Shown in pieces: positions 1 to 7,913 of a DNA stretch of 50,122 nt. Source of the DNA: Candidatus Delongbacteria bacterium. Its GTDB lineage: Bacteria; JAGOEH01. The notes beneath the pieces were generated by a model, which was given only the letters and a program-made list of their open reading frames with translations, was not told where the DNA came from and did not search any database. A program made the position numbers and the translations under genes. Each line of letters starts with the position of its first letter. The first letter of the stretch is position 1. The stretch is taken from NCBI GenBank assembly GCA_017997825.1, contig JAGOEH010000004.1, positions 1-50,122 of the forward strand, written 5' to 3'.

Positions 1-550
1 GTTCCCGTTGGTGGGAAAACCTCGAAACACACCGGGGATGATGAATCATCCATTCAATCCGGAGATTATCAACCGGTATTGCCGATGGTCCGGCTAACTC
101 GGCGGTTTGATACGACTGGATCTCATACGCGATCCCAGTCACCCCCAGCAGGTTGAAATAAAGCTTTCCCAATCCGGCATCCAGCGGATCATAAACCGCA
201 TACAAGCACTCAATGTTCCGTTGGATCATGGCCTCTCGCAGACGGCGGATCAGAAGAATCCCGATACCGTGATGCTGATAATCCGGTAAAGTCCCCAGCA
301 TCATACAGTACAGGGTATTGGGGATAAAGGTGGAAACCCCGACGATCAGTCCGATCAGACGTTCTTCACCGTCGGGAGTATGTTCAAACGCCCCGATACA
401 GATCCCGATCGGGGGAGACTGACGGGCAAACAACGCCATCATCATCGGCGGTATCTTATCCAGATCGGATAATTGAAACACCAGGTCCTGTAATTTCAGG
501 CATTCCCTAAACTCACGATAGTCCGTCAATTCACGGCAAAAAAGTTCCAT
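1..550 (-). CDS. GNAT acetyltransferase, COG3375-like (3' end cut by window edge)
   Basis: Read directly on the minus strand; no stop is reached before base 1, so the C-terminus is missing and about 183 residues are visible. The protein begins MELFCRELTDYREF. A GNAT acetyl-CoA loop of the Q-x-x-G-x-G type is visible in LPDYQHHGIGILLIRRL. The later stretch DPLDAGLGKLYFNLLGV followed by AYEIQSYQ resembles the DPL...N..FN..kLG...Y pattern of the predicted acetyltransferase family COG3375; this family match is from memory. The substrate is unknown. The ATG lies 4 bases after the stop of the TonB-dependent receptor gene, so the two are probably one transcription unit and translationally coupled. 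The acetyltransferase fold is fairly sure; the subfamily is likely. Confidence 0.75.
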   Translation of the reverse strand, partial: MELFCRELTDYREFRECLKLQDLVFQLSDLDKIPPMMMALFARQSPPIGICIGAFEHTPDGEERLIGLIVGVSTFIPNTLYCMMLGTLPDYQHHGIGILLIRRLREAMIQRNIECLYAVYDPLDAGLGKLYFNLLGVTGIAYEIQSYQTAELAGPSAIPVDNLRIEWMIHHPRCVSRFSHQRE

Positions 551-554
551 ATCA

Positions 555-2750
555 TCAAAACCTGGTATATACTTTCATTAAAAAACAACGGCCGGGTTGA
601 TACGGATTTCCAGGTATCAACCCGGGCGTAGCCAGTCCCATATCATAATAGGTTTCATCAAAAACATTGAACAGCGAAAAACTAAAATCGAATCGATTCC
701 AAACCCGATTGACATTTAGGGTGAAATCGGTAATGGTATAAGAATCTCCCAATTTTGGATCATAAGGATAGGGATAATTTTGTTTGGCGCTTCGGTATCG
801 GAGCCGCAGATTCAGGGAGATATTTTTGGTGGTTAGGTAAGTAATGCTCGTATTCAGCTTAAAAGGTGACACATCGAGATGGCGGCTCTTTTTTTCAACC
901 GTCTGTAGGTCGATCAGGGTATCCTGATAGTCATAAGATTGGGTCCAACTCAGATTGAGGAAAGCAACCAGTTTATGGTTGATCATCAGTCTGTTTTCAA
1001 TTTCAACCCCCTGGGCAATGGCTTTGCCAATATTCTGGTATCGATTCGCCATGGCCACATAATCCGGAATCACATAAATCACATCGGTCATATAATTGTA
1101 GAATCCGGTAAGATTGAGGGTATAGCCCCGAACGCGGTATTCCAGGGAGGCTTCCCCGGTTTTGATCTTTTCGGGCTGGATATCCTTATTTCCGATAGCG
1201 GCGCCAGTCAGTTTGTATTGTTCATTACAATTGGGAGCACGAAATGCCTGGCCATAAAGCATCTTGAAACTGAGGCGGGGGGTGAATTTCCAGACCAGAC
1301 CGCCGCGGGGATTGAAACTTCCCTTGAACTCACTGTCATAATCGTAGCGTCCTCCCAACGTGATACCGATGGCGGAAAGAGGATAATAAATACTTTGCAG
1401 ATAAACCGCGCTATTTCTATAATTATGACCATTCCCCTCAATCCATCCCCGGGGATCCTCCGGCATGGTTTCACGATCATAATAGATTGGGTTTGAATCG
1501 AGGGGATCGACAAAATACAAAGCGGGATTACCCAAGCTCCATTGATCGTAATTGGTGCGGATCTTACAGTTCCGGATTCCATAGGATTCAAATTGGAAGC
1601 CGGCCAACAGATTGAGATTTTTGGTGATCTGCCAGGCGGCCTCCTCTTCCAGGCTGGTCTTGTATTCATCATAGGTCGGGTTGGCATAACGACCGGCCGG
1701 ATAAGCAGGATGGACATCCGGCTTGAAAATTTCCAGATCCTGATTTTCACTTAATCCCTGATAAGCGATCCGGCTTGTGAGGGAAAGCCCGGGATCAAAG
1801 GATTTTATATAGGAGAGCGCCAGTGTCGCCTTTTGAATGGTATCCCGGGAATCGGTAATATAGAGTCCGCTGGAGGAACCGGCCTGATACTTGGTAAACT
1901 GGAGGTTGAGCTCCAATCCCTTATAGTGTGCTTTGGAGTTGAAATAGATGTTGTCGTAGCTGTTTTTCCACCGTGCTGAAAGACTCGAATCCTGAGCATT
2001 GGCCCAAAACTCAGGTTCATGATTATCGGTATTGTATTTAGAAAGATTGCAGTACAGATGGAAATCGCGATGGTGATAGCCATAACCGATACTGCCCGAA
2101 AAGGTCCGGTAATTCCCCAGCATTCCGCTGAATGACAGGCCGGGATTCTGTTCTCCGTTTTTAGTAATCAGGTTGATCACCGCATTAAATGCATTGCGGC
2201 CATAAATAGCGGATCCCGGCCCCCGGATGATTTCAATCCGCTCCACCGCATCCAGATTGTAAAAGTAATCCCCATACAGCGACTGACCGTACATCAGGGT
2301 ATTAACCGCAATTCCATCCACCAGCACCAACAGCTTGGAACAGGAACGCTGATCCTTGGTTCCGCGAATACCGATACTGATGATGCCGCTTCGCTGAACC
2401 GAAAATTCAAAACCGGGAATCAAATCCAGAATATCTCTCAAACTGCGGACTCCCAAAACCTTAATCTCTTCAGCCGTCACACTGGTTACGATACTCGGTG
2501 CATCGGTCGTCTTCTGACGAATCTTGGTGGCAATACTGACATCCTTGTTCAACAGTTCCATAATGTTAAGCTCAGAAAAATCCTTAAACTCACCAATCAC
2601 CGACTGATAAACGGAATCCTCCGAAGACTCATCCCCCTTCATCCCTCCCACGATAGCTTCACCCCTTGTTCCACGATCAAGAAACAGCATCATCATCACC
2701 CACCCTGCCGGAATAAACCACCGTCCAGCTATCCTTCGCAATTGTTTCAT
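555..2750 (-). CDS. TonB-dependent outer-membrane receptor
   Basis: A 731-residue protein with an N-terminal signal sequence (positively charged start, hydrophobic VMMMLFL), then a plug domain at about residues 70-190. The plug shows DAPSIVTSVTAEEI, LRDILDLIPGFEF, LLVLVDGIAVN and VERIEIIRGPGSAIYGRNA, all typical of the family. The remaining ~530 residues alternate as beta-barrel strands and end in an aromatic residue (KVYTRF), as outer-membrane barrels do. Such receptors import siderophores, vitamins, sugars or peptides with energy from TonB-ExbBD. Nothing here fixes the ligand, and no TonB, ABC transporter or cobalamin element was seen nearby. A good promoter lies about 260 bases upstream, giving a long leader. 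The acetyltransferase gene follows after 4 bases. Family call is secure; ligand unknown. Confidence 0.93.
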   Translation of the reverse strand: MKQLRRIAGRWFIPAGWVMMMLFLDRGTRGEAIVGGMKGDESSEDSVYQSVIGEFKDFSELNIMELLNKDVSIATKIRQKTTDAPSIVTSVTAEEIKVLGVRSLRDILDLIPGFEFSVQRSGIISIGIRGTKDQRSCSKLLVLVDGIAVNTLMYGQSLYGDYFYNLDAVERIEIIRGPGSAIYGRNAFNAVINLITKNGEQNPGLSFSGMLGNYRTFSGSIGYGYHHRDFHLYCNLSKYNTDNHEPEFWANAQDSSLSARWKNSYDNIYFNSKAHYKGLELNLQFTKYQAGSSSGLYITDSRDTIQKATLALSYIKSFDPGLSLTSRIAYQGLSENQDLEIFKPDVHPAYPAGRYANPTYDEYKTSLEEEAAWQITKNLNLLAGFQFESYGIRNCKIRTNYDQWSLGNPALYFVDPLDSNPIYYDRETMPEDPRGWIEGNGHNYRNSAVYLQSIYYPLSAIGITLGGRYDYDSEFKGSFNPRGGLVWKFTPRLSFKMLYGQAFRAPNCNEQYKLTGAAIGNKDIQPEKIKTGEASLEYRVRGYTLNLTGFYNYMTDVIYVIPDYVAMANRYQNIGKAIAQGVEIENRLMINHKLVAFLNLSWTQSYDYQDTLIDLQTVEKKSRHLDVSPFKLNTSITYLTTKNISLNLRLRYRSAKQNYPYPYDPKLGDSYTITDFTLNVNRVWNRFDFSFSLFNVFDETYYDMGLATPGLIPGNPYQPGRCFLMKVYTRF

Positions 2751-3012
2751 CGTGCAAACTCCGATCCGGGATTATTCACATCAACCATGACTACGACTTC
2801 AGATTCCAAAACCCTTCTTCCTGATTAACTATCCTTCAGATTGTCTCTATCCTGTCAGTCCAACCGAAACCATCATGCTCAGGATCCGGAAACCCCAAAC
2901 AACTTAATTCAAGGTTATCTGCAATGGTATCGTCAGCGATCCAAATCGTCATATCCATTTATACAATATTCTTTTAATAAATATAATTGCAGAATAATAA
3001 TTTGATTAGACA

Positions 3013-3040
3013 ATTATATGAAAAAACAACAAAAAGTCAA
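3013..3040 (-). promoter_or_regulatory. Sigma-70 type promoter of the TonB-dependent receptor gene
   Basis: On the minus strand TTGACT (3040-3035), a 16-base spacer and a perfect TATAAT (3018-3013). Transcription would begin near 3006 and read a leader of about 255 bases before the receptor ATG at 2750. Confidence 0.7.
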
Positions 3041-3204
3041 GACATAAAATAAAGGGTTGATAAAAACTGATAATAATTCAAGTACAAAACGTTGATCACA
3101 CGGCTATTAAGATATCGAAACCTACTGGTTCATCGGTTGCCTTTGATTACAGCTAAACCTTTAAGCAGAAAGTGTAGAGAACGATTAGTCATTCAAAAAT
3201 ATTA

Positions 3205-3233
3205 TTGACAATTATTCTAGAATTGCATATAAT
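3205..3233 (+). promoter_or_regulatory. Perfect consensus sigma-70 promoter of the 103-residue gene
   Basis: TTGACA at 3205-3210, exactly 17 bases, TATAAT at 3228-3233: both hexamers and the spacing match the consensus fully. Start of transcription near 3240; the ATG of the small gene at 3282 is about 42 bases further, behind GGGAGG (3271-3276). Confidence 0.8.
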
Positions 3234-3281
3234 ATTATTTCAAGACGAAATGAAAAACACATCGCATTCAGGGAGGCGGCT

Positions 3282-3593
3282 ATGCTGAAACTGAACGGAA
3301 CCATCAACGGCAATGGAACAAAGATCGAACACCTAAGCTATTATAAGGAGGTTTTTCACAATGACTCCAGTTTCACCGTCTGGGAGCTGGAAGCCGCCGA
3401 TCTGCCCCTGATTTACGCCCATCACCTGGGAAGCGTCAGTTACAGTATCAAAGGGACTGATCTGGTAACCCATATCAGCCAGCTGAAATACCGGGAAGTA
3501 TATACCGATTATCTGGGATTACGGGATTGGAACCTGGAAACGGTAAACCATCAGGCCGGTTCCAGTCTGGGGGTTACCCTCCGCAAGCCATAA
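3282..3593 (+). CDS. Orphan 103-residue protein, function unknown
   Basis: I do not recognise this protein. It starts MLKLNGTINGNG, is soluble with no signal peptide or membrane segment, contains no cysteine, and is rich in Tyr, His, Leu and Ser; alternating hydrophobic residues suggest a small mostly beta fold. The start is supported by GGGAGG six to eleven bases upstream and by the perfect promoter at 3205-3233. It stands alone between two minus-strand genes, so it is a single-gene transcript. Promoter, Shine-Dalgarno and a codon pattern like the neighbouring genes argue that it is real and well expressed. A weak hairpin (CCTGC/GCAGG, 3601-3619 region) follows the stop. No function can be assigned. 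Confidence 0.75.
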   Translation: MLKLNGTINGNGTKIEHLSYYKEVFHNDSSFTVWELEAADLPLIYAHHLGSVSYSIKGTDLVTHISQLKYREVYTDYLGLRDWNLETVNHQAGSSLGVTLRKP

Positions 3594-3622
3594 AGGGATT
3601 CCTGCCGGATTGGAGCAGGCCT

Positions 3623-4906
3623 CTAAAATCGACGGCGGGTTTTCAGCTTCTCGAATACCTTCAGTAAGCGATCCAGCATGACGTTTCGATCAACAGACTC
3701 CTGCCGGCTTACCAAATCGACAGCTCCGGTAAAGGCTATCAGACTGTTCTTCTTTTGGGATTCCTGAGTTGCAGTGCTGTCAATGATCATGATTGGAATC
3801 TGATGGAGCTTGCAGATATTGACCATACTGAGCCATTGCTTGAACTGAGTATGGGAATTTGGATTGAAAGCCTGGGTCACCAATAGATCCGGTTCCTGCT
3901 TCAGCATATTGATCTTGGTCACCACCGGATTGGGATAATAAACCACCTGGAAATTGGCTTTGAATCCGTTACAAGCCAGGGGAGTGGAATCCAGCACATA
4001 AACCCGCTTATCTTTGAATCGGAAAGGATCATCGCTGTCGTCGATTTTGGCTGTCTCCGGCCTGATTGCAGGTCCAACGGGCCCCGCGGCAGGAACCGCA
4101 GCCGGCTCTGGGGCCGGGGTAGACAGAGATGGGATATCCAGACTTCGCGGCATCCCGCTCGGAACAATTCGTGATCGGGATGCCCCGACCAGCTGAACCC
4201 TCGGAGCAGATTCATTAACAGTCGACTTCAATCCTGATGTCCGGCTGATGATATAATCACTAATCACCTTTTTAAAATGGTCCGGAATGGTGATCGTAGC
4301 AAATCCGATTCGTTCCTGGCAGATGTTTCGAACCAGCGCTTTCTCAATAATGATCCGTTTGGTGTTGATAGTGATGACAATCTGGAGCAAAGCTTGTCCG
4401 ACTGTAATCCCCTTATCGAAAAAAACGGGCAGCGGTTTGATGCTGAATCCATTCATACTGATATCATTCAAGGTTCCGAAACAGATGAACTTTTCACTCC
4501 CGAAATTGGCAAAAACATCCATCGATTCCCAATTTTCGCTACCGACCTCAACCCGCAGCTCTCTCTCTTTATAAGAGATTTTCTCCGGAATTTGTACCTG
4601 ATAGATATTCCTCTGAGACTGATGGATGGTTCCTGAAAACCGGATCAGATAATCGGTATAGGAAAAATAAAACTCATACTCCCCATTCGGGATATCAGTC
4701 GGCAGAAAAATTTGAAGGTATTGGTCAACCAGGCGTGAACTCAAGCCATACATCAGAGTATCGCTGCTTCGGATTTCGATTTTGGTACGGTATTCCACCA
4801 TATGGTGGAAGATTTTCAGGATGGTTCGGTTGGAGGAAGAGATTCCGATCCGCTGGGTGAAAGTTTGTTTGATTTGATGAATCAGTTGGTTAAAAGGAGT
4901 GATCAT
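3623..4906 (-). CDS. PilZ domain protein with C-terminal pseudoreceiver
   Basis: A 427-residue soluble protein. Residues ~20-110 look like the YcgR-type N-terminal domain that precedes PilZ; ~110-215 is PilZ-like, with ISYKERELRVEV and TLNDISMNGFSI. The D-x-S-x-x-G part of the c-di-GMP motif is intact (DISMNG), but the arginine pair is spaced R-x-x-R rather than R-x-x-x-R. A Pro/Ala-rich linker (~235-295) leads to a receiver-like fold (KRVYVLDSTPLACNGF, PDLLVTQAF, IPIMIIDSTA). In that fold the phospho-acceptor Asp is replaced (LLVTQ) and the conserved Lys is missing, so it is a pseudoreceiver. It probably reads c-di-GMP, or lost that ability, and binds a partner. It is the last gene of the signalling operon, 3 bases after the REC-PAS-HD-GYP-like gene. 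The domain reading is moderately secure; the output is unknown. Confidence 0.7.
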   Translation of the reverse strand: MITPFNQLIHQIKQTFTQRIGISSSNRTILKIFHHMVEYRTKIEIRSSDTLMYGLSSRLVDQYLQIFLPTDIPNGEYEFYFSYTDYLIRFSGTIHQSQRNIYQVQIPEKISYKERELRVEVGSENWESMDVFANFGSEKFICFGTLNDISMNGFSIKPLPVFFDKGITVGQALLQIVITINTKRIIIEKALVRNICQERIGFATITIPDHFKKVISDYIISRTSGLKSTVNESAPRVQLVGASRSRIVPSGMPRSLDIPSLSTPAPEPAAVPAAGPVGPAIRPETAKIDDSDDPFRFKDKRVYVLDSTPLACNGFKANFQVVYYPNPVVTKINMLKQEPDLLVTQAFNPNSHTQFKQWLSMVNICKLHQIPIMIIDSTATQESQKKNSLIAFTGAVDLVSRQESVDRNVMLDRLLKVFEKLKTRRRF

Positions 4907-4909
4907 AGT

Positions 4910-6271
4910 TCAGCAGACCTCAGGATGAGGGAATTGGAAGTGCTGCTCTTCCAGAATAACGATGGCGGCCTGGATGATTGATTGATGCCATTGAGCCGGG
5001 GCATCATATTGAATCATCCTGAGAAATTCCGGCAGAGCCCCGATTGGGTATTGGTTGGTTGCCAGGTATTCCAGCAGCATTTCTGAAAAGCCTACGATTT
5101 GAGATGCCAAGGGAATATCGGATCCGGTCAGGTGATCAGGGAAACCTGAACCATCAAGACGTTCCTGGTGATGAAGGATGATCTGGCTGATCGGTTTCAG
5201 GCCGGGGATCGGGGACAGGATCTCGGCCGCCAGCCGGGGATGGAGTTGATCGAGGGTAGTGAGCCATTGATCGGGCTGAAAATAGACACTATCGATTGGA
5301 TCAAAGTGAAGGCGGCCGATATTGGCCAACAGAGCGGCCAGATAGATCTGATCGGTTTCGAGCCGGGACAGCCCAAGCTGTCCGGCAACACTGCAGGCCA
5401 AAGCCGCCGCATTGTACTGGTGTTTATCCAGGACCAACTCATGGTTCTGATAGCGATCGGTCAAAATCTTCAGGATGCTGGAGATCTTTTCCAAATCTGC
5501 TTCCGTTTCGTGATAGACCATCTCGCTTTCCTCTTCCTGAATAACCATTTCACGGGCTACCGACAAAATGAACGGCTGATTATCCAACTCAATCCGGTTA
5601 TAATACATCTGAACCGACAGTGCGGTACCGTTGCGGGCCAGCAGCACGCTTTCAAACAACTGGGGAGAGTGTTTGAATACCGACACGATCCGTTCGTTCT
5701 CCAGTTCAGCATAATCCGGATACAACAAATCCATGATCGTCATGGCCTGGAGTTCCTCCCGAGAATAACCCAGCGCATCAACTACCGACTGATTGACTTC
5801 CCGGATGCCTCCGGATTGATCATAGATAAAATTTAAATCAGCCGAATAATTGAAAATCGAGCTGAATTTTTTCTCACTTTCCTTGAGCATCCGCTGGGTT
5901 TGATGTTTCAGAAGCACCATCTGAATGGTAATTTCCAGTTCCTTCTCCCGGAATGGTTTGAGCAGATAGGCGTAAGGGCCGGTACTCTTGGCCCGTTCCA
6001 GTATCTCGTCATCGACATACGCGGTCAGATAAATGATCGGAACATCGTACTTCTGATTGATCCATTCGGCTGTCTGGATGCCATCCATATCCCCGTTGAT
6101 CTTGATATCCATCAGCGCCAGGTCGCAACTGCGCTCATTCAGGATAGCTTTGGCTTCATCCCCGGACTGGGCGGTGCCGATCACTTCATAATCCAGCACG
6201 GTCAAGATCTGTTTGATCATGAATGATAAAATCTCTTCATCTTCTACAATCAGAATACGTTCTTTAGCCAT
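4910..6271 (-). CDS. Response regulator REC-PAS with degenerate HD-GYP domain
   Basis: A 453-residue protein. The start chosen, MAKERILIVEDEE, has AAAGGA eight bases upstream; an ATG further up would add 18 residues with no receiver homology. Residues 1-125 are a receiver domain with the acidic pair (VEDEE), acceptor Asp (LALMDIKINGDMDG), Thr (YLTAY) and Lys (LKPF). Residues ~135-250 form a PAS domain (FNYSADLNFIYDQSGGIREVN). Residues ~270-450 follow the HD-GYP layout: LAALLANIGRLHF, LHPRLAAEILSPIPGL, ILHHQERLDGSGFP and GSDIPLASQIVGFSE. The metal-binding His-Asp pair is replaced by Ala-Asn, GYP reads GFP, and the later Asp is gone, so phosphodiesterase activity is doubtful. It probably acts downstream of the adjacent kinase as a sensor or scaffold. 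Confidence 0.82.
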   Translation of the reverse strand: MAKERILIVEDEEILSFMIKQILTVLDYEVIGTAQSGDEAKAILNERSCDLALMDIKINGDMDGIQTAEWINQKYDVPIIYLTAYVDDEILERAKSTGPYAYLLKPFREKELEITIQMVLLKHQTQRMLKESEKKFSSIFNYSADLNFIYDQSGGIREVNQSVVDALGYSREELQAMTIMDLLYPDYAELENERIVSVFKHSPQLFESVLLARNGTALSVQMYYNRIELDNQPFILSVAREMVIQEEESEMVYHETEADLEKISSILKILTDRYQNHELVLDKHQYNAAALACSVAGQLGLSRLETDQIYLAALLANIGRLHFDPIDSVYFQPDQWLTTLDQLHPRLAAEILSPIPGLKPISQIILHHQERLDGSGFPDHLTGSDIPLASQIVGFSEMLLEYLATNQYPIGALPEFLRMIQYDAPAQWHQSIIQAAIVILEEQHFQFPHPEVC

Positions 6272-6343
6272 GGTTTTTCCTTTCATGTATCGACCGATTG
6301 CCGGTCCGGATGAAATCCATCTCATCCTCCAATGGCTTTCGGA

Positions 6344-7909
6344 TTATGAAAACTCGATAACCAAACGGGAACCCGCCTCCGATGTCAGGCAGATTTGGGC
6401 ATTGATCTGATGAACCAACCGCATGACCAATTGGATTCCTAATTTATCACATTGATGGAGATTGAATCCGGCCGGAAATCCGATCCCATTATCCTGGACA
6501 ATCAACCGATAGCGGGGTTCCGGATCGGTTTGGAACCGGTTGAATTCGAGGCTGAATTCTCCGGTTTGCTGATCCGGAAAAGCATGTTTATAGATATTTG
6601 AAACCAGTTCATTGATGATCAAACCGCAGGAGATCGCCCGGTCGATCCGGAGGATGGTCTCATCCACTTGGATGGAAAACCGGATCAGGGGATTGTTCCA
6701 GGTGAGAACAATCTGGTTGACCAGGCTGGTAATATAATCCTTGATACCGATTTGGTCGATGTTTTCAGCCTGATAGAGTTTATCGTGGATCATGGCCATG
6801 GTATTGATCCGGTTGCGGCTTTCATTCAGAATTTTCAGTGATTCAGTATCATGAATGGTCATAGCGCCTAGATAGAGGATCGACGAGATAATTTGCATGT
6901 TGTTCTTGACCCGGTGATGGATTTCCCTCAGCAGGATTTCTTTCTCGTTGAGCGAGGTTTTGATACGGTTTTCGGCTTTGATGCGGGGCGTGATGTCCAC
7001 CAGAATACCCACCAATCCGATCAAGCGGTTATCACTATCCCAGATTCCCGATTTATAAACCAGAAAGTTGCAGGCACTCCGATCCCGGCATAATAAAGAA
7101 ACCTCACCCTGAACCAATTTGGGATTTTTATAAAATTCCATATCCTTGGCAGTCGAAAATTCTCCCGGATTGCAGCCGCACATTGAGGCGATCTCTTCGG
7201 AGGTGCGGCCGATAATATGATCCTGAGGCAATCCGATGAACCGATCGGCAAACTCATCATTGCATCCCAAGAACACCCCCTTCAGGTCCTTATAGAAGAG
7301 CGGGCCCGGAATAGTATTGATTAGAATATTGATGAATTCCGAGTTGTTTTTCATTTGATGGAGTTCATCATAATTGGCGATACCATGATTGATGACATCC
7401 AGCATCTGTTGGTATCGAGCCGATAGCATCGGCGGGGGTGGATCGATAGGATTGAAGTACTCGATTCCGATCAGTCCGCAATAGCGCTGATTGACCCGCA
7501 GAGGAGCAAAAACGGCCGAACGGATGTTCCGGTCGCGTGAAAAATCGAATTTGAGCCGGATTGAGGGATTCTCCCAGGATTGGAAATCGGGAATAACCTG
7601 ATAGGAGTGGTCGGAACAATAATCATCCCACCACAGCAAATCTTCCAGAGTGAATTCCGGTCGGCAGTTTCCGTAATTGTCCTGTTTTGACCATTCATAG
7701 ATGGAAAACTCGAAGTGCTGGGTGTTTTTAAACAGGATCAACGTCACAATATCACTTTCCGTCAATGAACCGATTTCAGGCAGAATCAGATTGGCCGTTT
7801 GTTCAATCGAATGATGCCAGAAAAAGGCCTCAATGATCCGGGACAAAAGGGGTGAATCATCCGTTGTGATGAATCGGGAACGGGAATTAAAAGGGTCAGG
7901 CGTTAGCAT
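6344..7909 (-). CDS. Sensor histidine kinase, GAF-PAS-HisKA_2-HATPase
   Basis: A 521-residue cytoplasmic kinase. It begins at MLTPDPFN, five bases below the stop of the RpfG-like gene and behind AGAGGA; an upstream ATG would overlap that gene. Residues ~15-190 look like a GAF domain (SAVFAPLRVNQRYCGLIGIEYF), ~200-325 a PAS/PAC domain (INTIPGPLFYKDLKGVFLGC ... VGILVDIT). Next comes a HisKA_2 dimerisation box with the phospho-acceptor His (LLREIHHRVKNNMQIISSIL) and an ATPase domain with N box (GLIINELVSNIYKHAFP), G1 (DNGIGFP) and G2 (LGIQLVMRLV). No membrane segments, so the signal is internal. HisKA_2 kinases often serve receivers of the neighbouring type. The likely targets are the receivers encoded directly up- and downstream. 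Confidence 0.88.
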   Translation of the reverse strand: MLTPDPFNSRSRFITTDDSPLLSRIIEAFFWHHSIEQTANLILPEIGSLTESDIVTLILFKNTQHFEFSIYEWSKQDNYGNCRPEFTLEDLLWWDDYCSDHSYQVIPDFQSWENPSIRLKFDFSRDRNIRSAVFAPLRVNQRYCGLIGIEYFNPIDPPPPMLSARYQQMLDVINHGIANYDELHQMKNNSEFINILINTIPGPLFYKDLKGVFLGCNDEFADRFIGLPQDHIIGRTSEEIASMCGCNPGEFSTAKDMEFYKNPKLVQGEVSLLCRDRSACNFLVYKSGIWDSDNRLIGLVGILVDITPRIKAENRIKTSLNEKEILLREIHHRVKNNMQIISSILYLGAMTIHDTESLKILNESRNRINTMAMIHDKLYQAENIDQIGIKDYITSLVNQIVLTWNNPLIRFSIQVDETILRIDRAISCGLIINELVSNIYKHAFPDQQTGEFSLEFNRFQTDPEPRYRLIVQDNGIGFPAGFNLHQCDKLGIQLVMRLVHQINAQICLTSEAGSRLVIEFS

Positions 7910-7913
7910 GCTG

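Larger units (their letters stand above)
2751..3281. other. Divergent intergenic region (531 bases)
   Basis: This gap separates the minus-strand receptor gene from the plus-strand 103-residue gene. The half next to the receptor is of ordinary composition and would be its mRNA leader. From about 2950 on it is strongly A+T rich. It holds one promoter in each direction (3013-3040 minus, 3205-3233 plus). I see no riboswitch that I recognise and no tRNA in it. Confidence 0.6.

Noticed and set aside
939-1496. Long plus-strand frame inside the TonB-dependent receptor gene
   Set aside because: Shadow of a well-supported minus-strand gene; the product resembles nothing and has no ribosome site.
2836-2958. 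A 40-codon frame in the leader of the TonB-dependent receptor gene, minus strand
   Set aside because: It lies downstream of the promoter, but has no Shine-Dalgarno and no recognisable product; not enough to call a gene or leader peptide.
3250-3288. A 12-codon frame (MKNTSHSGRRLC) overlapping the start of the 103-residue gene
   Set aside because: No ribosome binding site of its own and easily expected by chance.
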